From: an uncultured Eubacteriales bacterium
GTDB taxonomy: Bacteria > Bacillota > Clostridia > Christensenellales > Borkfalkiaceae
Direction: 5' to 3'
NCBI GenBank assembly: GCA_905207385.1
Contig: CAJLLH010000100.1
Span: 1-5,261, forward strand
Length of the DNA stretch: 5,261 nucleotides
The position numbers and the translations under genes are program-made. How positions within the stretch are numbered: position 1 is the stretch's first letter; each line of letters begins with the position of its first letter. Below, piece by piece: positions 1 through 5,261 of this stretch. Below the pieces are notes generated by a model. That model was not told where the DNA came from and did not search any database. It saw only the letters and a program-made list of their open reading frames with translations.

Positions 1-30
1 TTTAAGCCGCGCGCCTTTGAAATATTATTT

Positions 31-1482
31 TTACTTTTTCTTTGCGCCGTCTGTCTTTTCTTCGGGTTTTGCGGGCTGATTCTGTTCGGGCGCCGCGGGG
101 GCGGATACATTTTCAGCCTTTTCCTGTTCTTTTACAGGCGAAATTATTTTCGGAAGGGAAAGCCCCGCCATATTGTAAATTTCTTCAAGCGGAGGGAGCG
201 ACTTTAAAAGTCCCGATAAAAAGTTTGCCGTAGAAGTCTTTCCGTCGGCATTCTGACCGCCGTCCCATACGGTAACTTTGTCTATCTTCACGCCGGAAAT
301 GGCTTTTACCTGTTCGGCAACAATGTTTTCCAGTTTGTCTGCTATTAGCAGGCGAACGGCGTCGGGCGCTGTTCCGGCGCTCTTTACAAGCGCGTCCATA
401 CCTTCGGCCTGTTTGGTAAGCTTTTCGCGCACGCCGCGCGCTTCGGCGTCCATCTTGCAGAATATGGCGTCTGCTTCACCCTTAGCCTTTCTTCTCAGCT
501 GTTCGGCGATGGCTTCGGCCTCTATTTCAAGCTTTCTCTTTTCAATGTCCGCGGCGACGATGACGTCGGCTTCCTTCGTAGCCTTTTCGCGTGCGGCACG
601 AGCAATTTCCGCCGACTGTTCTGCGCTGTAGCTCTCTTCAAGCGCTTTCGCCGCCTGAACTTTTTCTGCCGCAACGGCAAGTTTAAGCGCTTCGGCTTCT
701 TTTTCGCGCAGTACCGCCTGCGAACGCGCTATTTCTGCCTTTGCCCTGTTTTCGCCGTCGATTGCGGCAGATTCGGCTTCGGCAACGCGAATGCGCTCTT
801 CCATTTTGGCGTTTGCCTGACCTATTGCGCCCTTTTTGTCTTCTTCGGCAACGGATACGCGCGCATCGTTAATGGCTTTTGCCGCGGCTTCCTTGCCGAG
901 AGCGGTAATGTAACCCGATTCGTCGGTGATGTCGGTAACGTTAACGTTTATAAGGCGCAGACCTACTTTTTTAAGTTCACCCTCAACGTTTCTTGAAATG
1001 GCTTCAAGGAATTTATCTCTGTCGGAGTTGATTTCCTCTATGTTCATGGTGGCTATAACGAGCCTCAGCTGACCGAAAATGATATCGCGCGCAAGGTCGC
1101 TTATTTCCGCCATTTTAAGCATTCCCAGCCTTTCCGCAGCGTTCTGCATAACACCCGAGTCGGTCGATATGCCTACGGTGAAGATGGAGGGAACGTCTAT
1201 GCGTATATTCTGTTTGGACAGCGCGTTTTTAAGGTCTACCGAAATAGAAAGCGGCGTCAGGTCCATAAAAGTATACTTCTGGAAGAACGGCCATACGAAC
1301 GCCGCACCGCCGTGCAGACACTTCGCCGAATGATAAGTGCCGTCGGAAGAAGCCTTAAGTTTACCGTAAATAATCATAATCTTATCGGGCGGGCAGGTTT
1401 TATAGCGCACCGCAACGGTGAGAATGATCATGAACAGCAAAAGCACCACTACAACAACAATAGCTATAATAGCCTCTGTCAT
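31..1482 (-). CDS. floT: Flotillin (SPFH/band 7 family), FloT/YuaG-like membrane scaffold protein
   Basis: The protein has 483 residues. Visible in order: one N-terminal membrane anchor (about 4-25), an SPFH domain (about 26-200), a long Ala/Glu/Lys-rich coiled coil (about 200-365, with repeats such as AEAEA and KGEADA), a segment KVTVWDGG (402-409) of the kind seen near the C terminus of flotillins, and PPLEEIYNMAGLSLP (430-444), a typical flotillin ending. A Pro/Ala/Glu/Lys-rich tail (448-483) follows. Flotillins oligomerise at the inner face of the membrane and organise lipid-ordered microdomains; no enzyme activity is expected. The ATG start is supported by GAGGAG at 1491-1496, eight bases upstream. 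The gene lies 32 bases after the NfeD-like gene on the same strand with no promoter or terminator seen between, so the two are probably co-transcribed as in yuaF-floT of B. subtilis. Length is close to FloT (about 509). The symbol is by analogy of architecture and gene order; family assignment is firm. Confidence 0.93.
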   Translation of the reverse strand: MTEAIIAIVVVVVLLLFMIILTVAVRYKTCPPDKIMIIYGKLKASSDGTYHSAKCLHGGAAFVWPFFQKYTFMDLTPLSISVDLKNALSKQNIRIDVPSIFTVGISTDSGVMQNAAERLGMLKMAEISDLARDIIFGQLRLVIATMNIEEINSDRDKFLEAISRNVEGELKKVGLRLINVNVTDITDESGYITALGKEAAAKAINDARVSVAEEDKKGAIGQANAKMEERIRVAEAESAAIDGENRAKAEIARSQAVLREKEAEALKLAVAAEKVQAAKALEESYSAEQSAEIARAAREKATKEADVIVAADIEKRKLEIEAEAIAEQLRRKAKGEADAIFCKMDAEARGVREKLTKQAEGMDALVKSAGTAPDAVRLLIADKLENIVAEQVKAISGVKIDKVTVWDGGQNADGKTSTANFLSGLLKSLPPLEEIYNMAGLSLPKIISPVKEQEKAENVSAPAAPEQNQPAKPEEKTDGAKKK

Positions 1483-1514
1483 AACATATTCTCCTCAATA
1501 ATATTGATAAGCGG

Positions 1515-2093
1515 TCATACTTTTTTTACAACCGCAAAATCTTCGTTGTACTCCACAATTTCCACGGTGCTGTCAACGGGTATGCGTTCGCCGTCGTCCG
1601 TCATCGCGTCAATTTCCATAAAGCTGCCCTGAGCGGTAAGCGTTATTTTGCCCCTTCCGGAACGCTTTTCGGGTATGCTTACGTAAACGGTGGCAACCGT
1701 GCCTATAAGGTTCTTCTTTACAAGGTTGCCCGAACACTGCAGTTTTGCAATTCCGCGCATAGCAAATCCTACGCCGAGCAGCGCTACAGTGCCCGTAGCC
1801 AGCGCGATTAGAATGGGCGCCCAGATATTGTCGCCAAGCGAGGTCTGAGCGGCAAAACCGCACCAGCCGCCCAGCGCAAAAAACGCCGTAAGTCCTTTTA
1901 TGGTGAAAAAGGAAAGTCCGCCGTCGGTATCGTCTATCATGTCGGGGCTGTCAAAGCCACCGTCCATATCTATATCGCCGCCGCCTAAAGAAAACAGCAT
2001 TATTATTATCTGAATAACAAGAAAAATGCTTGCCACCGCGGCTATTATGAAATAAGTTTTTTCCGCGGCGCTAAGCGCAAGGAACCAGTCCAT
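1515..2093 (-). CDS. NfeD-like membrane protein with C-terminal OB-fold domain, flotillin partner (YuaF-like)
   Basis: The protein has 192 residues. Three hydrophobic segments are visible (about 13-36, 60-82 and 88-112), followed by a soluble domain (about 124-192) with the NfeD/OB-fold pattern: GTVATVYVSIPEKRSGRGKI at 131-150, then strands ending in VDSTVEIVEYNEDFAVVKK. It lacks the N-terminal ClpP-like protease domain of long NfeD proteins, so it is the short type that accompanies flotillins. Its role is not well defined; it is thought to assist flotillin assembly or membrane microdomain function. Between the first two membrane segments lies a Gly/Asp-rich acidic loop (37-59) containing D40-x-D42-x-D44-G. 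The ATG is preceded by GGAGGA (2098-2103), four bases away, a slightly tight but strong ribosome binding site. It is the first gene of the operon, directly behind a consensus promoter. Family assignment is confident from the OB domain plus the flotillin neighbour; membrane topology is not settled by the sequence. Confidence 0.88.
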   Translation of the reverse strand: MDWFLALSAAEKTYFIIAAVASIFLVIQIIIMLFSLGGGDIDMDGGFDSPDMIDDTDGGLSFFTIKGLTAFFALGGWCGFAAQTSLGDNIWAPILIALATGTVALLGVGFAMRGIAKLQCSGNLVKKNLIGTVATVYVSIPEKRSGRGKITLTAQGSFMEIDAMTDDGERIPVDSTVEIVEYNEDFAVVKKV

Positions 2094-2114
2094 ACAGTCC
2101 TCCGTGTATATTTT

Positions 2115-2122
2115 CGTATACG
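2115..2122. repeat. Palindrome CGTATACG at the expected transcription start
   Basis: This eight-base perfect palindrome spans the predicted start site of the NfeD-flotillin transcript (near 2121). It could be part of an operator or simply reflect chance in a TA-rich stretch. Confidence 0.3.
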
Positions 2123-2127
2123 CTTGT

Positions 2128-2157
2128 ATTATAACATATACATGGCGTTGCTGTCAA
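2128..2157 (-). promoter_or_regulatory. Sigma-A-type promoter of the NfeD-flotillin operon
   Basis: On the minus strand the -35 box is a perfect TTGACA (2152-2157) and the -10 box a perfect TATAAT (2128-2133), separated by 18 bases. The TGT just before the -10 box (2134-2136) gives an extended -10 element. Transcription should begin near 2121, leaving a leader of about 28 bases with the GGAGGA ribosome binding site at 2098-2103. This looks like a strong housekeeping promoter. The B. subtilis yuaF-floT operon is by contrast reported to be under the stress factor sigma-W. Confidence 0.85.
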
Positions 2158-2161
2158 CAGC
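2150..2161. repeat. Short inverted repeat GCTGT-CA-ACAGC over the -35 box
   Basis: Two perfect five-base arms (2150-2154 and 2157-2161) separated by two bases cover the -35 hexamer of the NfeD-flotillin promoter. The position is suitable for a repressor operator, but a motif this short can arise by chance and no regulator gene is in the window. Confidence 0.35.
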
Positions 2162-2284
2162 GCGCAAATAAATTGTGCCTGAGCAAAAAAATATGCGTTA
2201 AAATGCCAGCTTAAATCAAAAGAAAATTAATTGATTTTTTTAATTGCCCCCGATATATGTGCCGATTAACCGCATTTTGTTGTT

Positions 2285-2303
2285 AAAAAATTATTGATTT
2301 TTT
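2285..2303. repeat. A/T inverted repeat, 7-bp arms with 5-base spacer
   Basis: AAAAAAT (2285-2291) and ATTTTTT (2297-2303) are perfect complements around TATTG. With no G-C pairs the hairpin would be too weak for a normal intrinsic terminator, and it lies well upstream of both promoters' transcripts, so a structural or protein-binding role in DNA is more likely than an RNA one. Confidence 0.35.
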
Positions 2304-2400
2304 CTTCGGAATTGGTTTTTTCGCCGATTTTTTGCTTTGCTCATATAATTTTCACACTTATAATATATAATAAGCCAGCGGTAAATTTTATTCTTGCGCC

Positions 2401-2430
2401 GTGACATTACTTATATATTGCTTATATAAT
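2401..2430 (+). promoter_or_regulatory. Probable sigma-A-type promoter of the cation ATPase gene
   Basis: GTGACA (2401-2406, five of six matches to the -35 consensus) lies 18 bases upstream of a perfect TATAAT (2425-2430). Transcription would start near 2437, giving a leader of about 35 bases that contains the GAGGAG ribosome binding site. A second possible -10 (TATAAT, 2359-2364) lies further upstream but has only a poor -35 match (TTGCTC, 2337-2342, 16-base spacer), so the nearer pair is preferred. Confidence 0.7.
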
Positions 2431-2432
2431 TG
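2410..2432 (+). repeat. Imperfect tandem repeat across the ATPase -10 box
   Basis: CTTATATATTG (2410-2420) is followed at once by CTTATATAATTG (2421-2432), differing by a single inserted A. The second copy contains the TATAAT -10 box. A related CTTATAATATATAATAAG lies at 2357-2374. The repeat may be a regulator half-site pair or the remnant of a small duplication. Confidence 0.4.
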
Positions 2433-2471
2433 CTGAAAAATTCCGCAAACTAACCCAGAGGAGCTTAAAAA

Positions 2472-5180
2472 ATGCATAACACCGAAAAAACTCCCGTACA
2501 GGTTTCTGCAACGGAAACAAAAGAATTTTACCTTTCTTCGGCAGAACAGACGCTTGAAGATTACGGTACAGACTTATCCCGAGGACTTACGGAGGAAGAG
2601 GCGCGCTCGCGCCTTGAAAAGTACGGGCGCAACGCCTTTGAAAAACAGAAAAAGAAGAGCATTGCCCGAATGATACTTTCCCAGCTTAAGGATGTATCCA
2701 CAATAATACTTTTAATTGCGGGCGGGCTCAGCCTTGCCATGTCGGTGATAGAGTGGGAGGGCGTTCAAAGCCTTATAGAACCGCTTGTCATTTTCGTGAT
2801 AATAATAATGAACATAATTCTTGCGGTAACGCAGGAAAAGAGTGCAGAGAACGCGCTGGAGGCGCTGTCTTCGCTGTCCTCGCCCATATGCCGCGTTCTG
2901 CGCGGCGGCGCAGTGCGCGAAATGAACCCCGAAGAGCTTGTCCCCGGCGATATCATAAACCTTAAGACGGGCGACCTCGTTCCCGCAGACGCGCGGCTTA
3001 TCCGCTCTGAAAGCCTTGCCGCGGACGAATCTTCGCTCACGGGCGAAAGCGTACCCGCAGAAAAGGACGCGGGCGCATTGTTCAGCGGCGAAGTGCCGCT
3101 CGGCGACAGGGTTAACTGCGTATTTTCGGGCTGCCTCATAACTTCGGGCAACGCGACGGCGGTTGTCGCGCGCACAGGCATGAGCACGGAGATGGGCAAA
3201 ATAGCCCGCTTTCTTACCGATACAAAACAGCAGAAAACCACCCTTCAGGTAAGGCTGGACAAAGTAGGCAAAGTAATAAGCGGACTTGCCATAATGTCGG
3301 CTATAATAATGTTTGTGGTGGGCGTATTCGTGTACAAACACGACCTAACCGATATGCTTATGTCGGCTGTAACGCTTGCCGTTGCTGCCGTGCCCGAAAC
3401 GCTTTCGCTTATAGTAACGCTAATACTCTCCTACGGCGCAAAAAAAATGGCTACAAAAAACGCGCTCGTGCGGCAGATGCAGGCGGTGGAAACGTTGGGC
3501 AGCACTTCGGTTATATGTTCGGATAAAACCGGCACTTTGACCATGAACAGAATGACGGTAAAAAGGCTGTGGGTATACGGCGGCGAACCCGTCGGCGACG
3601 ACGCGGAACTCAGCGCGGAGCAAATCGATTTTCTTAAAAAATTATGCCTTGCGTGCTCGGCTTCGGTTGGTACGGACGGTGAAGGCAACAAAAAAATTCT
3701 GGGCGACCCTACCGAAACGGCTATAATACGCCTTGCCGAAAGTAAGGGCACAGACTACGTCGCCCTTCAGTCGGAGCATAAAAAAGTGGCGGAAATACCC
3801 TTTTCTTCGGCGCGCAAGATGATGACCAACGTTTATGCGCTTGAAGAGGGCGGCTACCTCGTCCTTACCAAGGGCGCGTTCGACAGGCTTCCGTTCGACC
3901 GCTCCGACCATAATTATATGCACGGACTGAACGAAGTGCACGACTCATTCGCAAAGGACGCGCTGCGCGTAATCGCGCTCGCTTCCAAAAAGATTGACCG
4001 ACTTCCCGAAAATATGGAAGAGCTTGAAAAAGATCTTGCGTTCAACGGATTCGTGGGCATAATAGACCCGCCCCGCCCCGAGGCTGCGGCGGCTATAGCA
4101 AAGGCGAAGTCTGCGGGCATACGCACGGTAATGATAACGGGCGACCACGCGGCAACGGCGGGTGCAATCGCGCGCGAACTCGGCATAATTGTTGCGGGCG
4201 AAGGCGTTATAACGGGGCAGGAGCTTTCCCGCCTTTCCGACGAGGAGCTTGCCGAAAGCATAGAGTTTTACTCGGTGTATGCAAGGGTAAGCCCCGAAGA
4301 TAAAATACGCATAGTAAAGGCGTGGCAGTCGCGCGGCGAAGTTGTGGCAATGACGGGCGACGGCGTCAACGATGCGCCCGCATTAAAGGCGGCGGACGTA
4401 GGCGTTGCAATGGGCATAAACGGCACCGAAGTTTCCAAAAGCGCGGCAAAGATGATTTTAACCGACGATAAGTTCTCCACCATAATAGAGGCGGTAGGCG
4501 AGGGCAGAAACATCTTTTCAAACATACGCAAGCTCGTTTATTTTCTGCTCGTGTGCAACATTTCCGAAATAGTGGTTATGCTGTTCGCGCAGTTCATAAA
4601 CTGGGAACTTCCTTTAACGCCCATAATGCTCCTTATAATCAACGTGTTGGGCGACGGCATTCCCGGACTTGCGCTTGCAAAAGAGCAGTCGGACAGTCGA
4701 ATTATGAAGCGCAAGCCGATAGGCAGGGAAGAAAGCTTTTTCGGCGGCGGGCTTATGGAAGTCATAATACAGCAGATTTTTGTGTTCGCGGCGGCAACGC
4801 TGCTGGGCTATTATATAGGCATGAACGTTCAGTTCGGCGGCGCGGCGGGCTCGCTTGCGGCAGGCAGAACGATGGCGTTTTTGATAACTGGCTGGACGTC
4901 CATACTTCACGTCATAACCGTGCGCAGCAGAAGCATGCTGTATAAATACCGCATAAAGGATAACCCTCAGCTTTATATAAGCTGTGCCGCAATGGTGGCG
5001 GTATTTGCTCTTATAGCCGCAATACCTCCCGTGGCGGGCGCGCTTGATATGGCGCGTTTAACCTGGCAGCAGTGGCTTATAGCGGCGGCGCTTGCGCTTG
5101 CTCCCATGCTCGTTGCCGAGTACGGCAAGGTGTGGGACGCGGTGCGCACTAAAAATCTGGAAAGAACAAGGGTGCGCTGA
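2472..5180 (+). CDS. P-type (P2A-like) cation-transporting ATPase, probable Ca2+ exporter
   Basis: The protein has 902 residues, full length for bacterial P2A pumps, with all core parts: a cation-ATPase N-terminal domain (about 20-75), actuator domain with TGES (190-193), phosphorylation motif DKTGT with catalytic D351, a nucleotide-binding domain with GDPTE (411-415), F444 and KGA (467-469), then DPPRPE (532-537), TGD (556-558), hinge lysine K611 and TGDGVND (628-634). Ten membrane helices fit about 75-92, 101-120, 266-287, 294-320, 686-708, 714-736, 764-784, 798-818, 834-855 and 866-884. By SERCA comparison the ion ligands E309 (M4), N696 and E699 (M5), N724 and D728 (M6) are kept, while the Thr799 and Glu908 positions are G727 and S810. 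M4 reads VPETLS rather than the usual PEGLP. It should couple ATP hydrolysis to export of Ca2+ or a similar cation across the cytoplasmic membrane. ATG is chosen because GAGGAG (2458-2463) sits eight bases upstream; the next in-frame Met (66) would cut the N-terminal domain. The ion is inferred. Confidence 0.95.
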   Translation: MHNTEKTPVQVSATETKEFYLSSAEQTLEDYGTDLSRGLTEEEARSRLEKYGRNAFEKQKKKSIARMILSQLKDVSTIILLIAGGLSLAMSVIEWEGVQSLIEPLVIFVIIIMNIILAVTQEKSAENALEALSSLSSPICRVLRGGAVREMNPEELVPGDIINLKTGDLVPADARLIRSESLAADESSLTGESVPAEKDAGALFSGEVPLGDRVNCVFSGCLITSGNATAVVARTGMSTEMGKIARFLTDTKQQKTTLQVRLDKVGKVISGLAIMSAIIMFVVGVFVYKHDLTDMLMSAVTLAVAAVPETLSLIVTLILSYGAKKMATKNALVRQMQAVETLGSTSVICSDKTGTLTMNRMTVKRLWVYGGEPVGDDAELSAEQIDFLKKLCLACSASVGTDGEGNKKILGDPTETAIIRLAESKGTDYVALQSEHKKVAEIPFSSARKMMTNVYALEEGGYLVLTKGAFDRLPFDRSDHNYMHGLNEVHDSFAKDALRVIALASKKIDRLPENMEELEKDLAFNGFVGIIDPPRPEAAAAIAKAKSAGIRTVMITGDHAATAGAIARELGIIVAGEGVITGQELSRLSDEELAESIEFYSVYARVSPEDKIRIVKAWQSRGEVVAMTGDGVNDAPALKAADVGVAMGINGTEVSKSAAKMILTDDKFSTIIEAVGEGRNIFSNIRKLVYFLLVCNISEIVVMLFAQFINWELPLTPIMLLIINVLGDGIPGLALAKEQSDSRIMKRKPIGREESFFGGGLMEVIIQQIFVFAAATLLGYYIGMNVQFGGAAGSLAAGRTMAFLITGWTSILHVITVRSRSMLYKYRIKDNPQLYISCAAMVAVFALIAAIPPVAGALDMARLTWQQWLIAAALALAPMLVAEYGKVWDAVRTKNLERTRVR

Positions 5181-5188
5181 ACTCAGAC

Positions 5189-5212
5189 GTGAGCGGCAAC
5201 GTGAACGCTCGC
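5189..5212 (+). terminator. Possible weak stem-loop downstream of the ATPase gene
   Basis: GTGAGCG (5189-5195) can pair with CGCTCGC (5206-5212) around a ten-base loop, seven pairs including one G-T. It begins nine bases after the stop codon. It is followed by AATTTATG rather than a real T run, so it is a poor intrinsic terminator; a GC-rich stretch ending in TTTT at the window edge (5245-5260) could be a better one but is cut off. Confidence 0.25.
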
Positions 5213-5261
5213 AATTTATGCAATGTTGAATAATTAATGTCAGCGGCGGGCGCGCCTTTTC

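Larger units (their letters stand above)
2104..2471. other. AT-rich divergent intergenic control region without a credible gene
   Basis: This region separates the two divergent transcription units. Its ends carry the two promoters listed separately. The centre (about 2160-2400) is strongly AT-rich, with runs of six or seven T on the plus strand at 2234-2241, 2298-2303, 2316-2321 and 2328-2333, and short inverted repeats made mostly of A and T. Reading both strands I find no tRNA, no riboswitch I recognise and no open reading frame with a ribosome binding site. The stretch probably serves as regulatory or flexible/curved DNA between the promoters. Any binding protein is unknown. Confidence 0.6.

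Noticed and set aside
1..30. A GC-rich block (6-15) just downstream of the flotillin stop as a terminator.
   Set aside because: On the minus strand it reads GGCGCGCGGC followed by TTAAA at the window edge. Only three outer pairs form cleanly and the downstream sequence is missing, so it cannot be supported.
278..631. A 117-codon plus-strand frame opposite the flotillin coiled coil (and others at 42-233, 1079-1333 and 1312-1632).
   Set aside because: These are mirror readings of Ala/Glu-rich coiled-coil and SPFH codons, giving Ser/Ala-rich sequence. The flotillin frame is the conserved one.
2291..2344. A 17-codon minus-strand reading frame encoding a very basic peptide (MSKAKNRRKNQFRRKNQ).
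   Set aside because: It has an ATG and a stop but no recognisable ribosome binding site (upstream reads TAAGTGTGAAAATTAT). Its Lys/Arg/Asn content follows directly from the A runs on that strand. I judge it chance unless it proves conserved.
2712..3341. A 209-codon open frame antisense to the ATPase gene.
   Set aside because: It overlaps the strongly supported actuator-domain coding region. Its protein is Arg/His/Tyr/Ala-rich low-quality sequence with no domain, typical of an antisense shadow. The same holds for the other antisense frames between 2765 and 4910.
4553..4945. A 130-codon plus-strand frame inside the ATPase gene.
   Set aside because: It is an out-of-frame reading of the M5-M8 region, whose true frame shows the expected helices and ion-binding motifs. 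I see no ribosome binding site or family resemblance.
1..5261. The ten-base match GCGCGCCTTT at both ends of the window (9-18 and 5250-5259), which could suggest flanking direct repeats of an inserted segment.
   Set aside because: Ten GC-rich bases are too short, the match does not extend on either side, and there is no transposase, integrase or other mobility gene. Chance or terminator-like composition is more likely.

Overview
The window holds three complete genes around one divergent intergenic region. On the minus strand is a two-gene operon: an NfeD-like membrane protein (1515-2093) followed 32 bases later by a flotillin (31-1482). On the plus strand, facing away from them, is a full-length P2A-type, Ca2+-ATPase-like cation pump (2472-5180). 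The 378 bases between the divergent start codons (2094-2471) are AT-rich and hold a convincing promoter for each direction, T-tract clusters and small repeats, but no credible gene.

The organism looks like a Gram-positive-type bacterium, probably a member of the Bacillota (Clostridia-like). The signs are strong purine-rich Shine-Dalgarno sites before all three genes (GAGGAG, GGAGGA, GAGGAG), near-perfect housekeeping-sigma hexamers (TTGACA/TATAAT and GTGACA/TATAAT), and an NfeD-then-flotillin gene order like yuaF-floT of Bacillus subtilis. Coding DNA is of moderate G+C and uses ATA often for isoleucine. The lineage is an inference; there is no rRNA or other taxonomic marker here.

The flotillin and its NfeD partner are expected to build oligomeric membrane scaffolds and organise membrane microdomains. 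The pump is expected to use ATP to expel a divalent cation, most likely Ca2+. Divergent promoters in one short control region allow shared regulation, but the sequence does not prove it.

No phage, transposon, CRISPR, defence or biosynthetic cluster is visible, and I do not see an undescribed multi-gene system. The points most worth a second look are the altered ion-site residues of the pump, an Asp-rich DxDxDG-like loop in the NfeD protein next to that pump, and the very strong promoter of the flotillin operon with small palindromes over it. The first 30 and last 81 bases hold no gene I can support.
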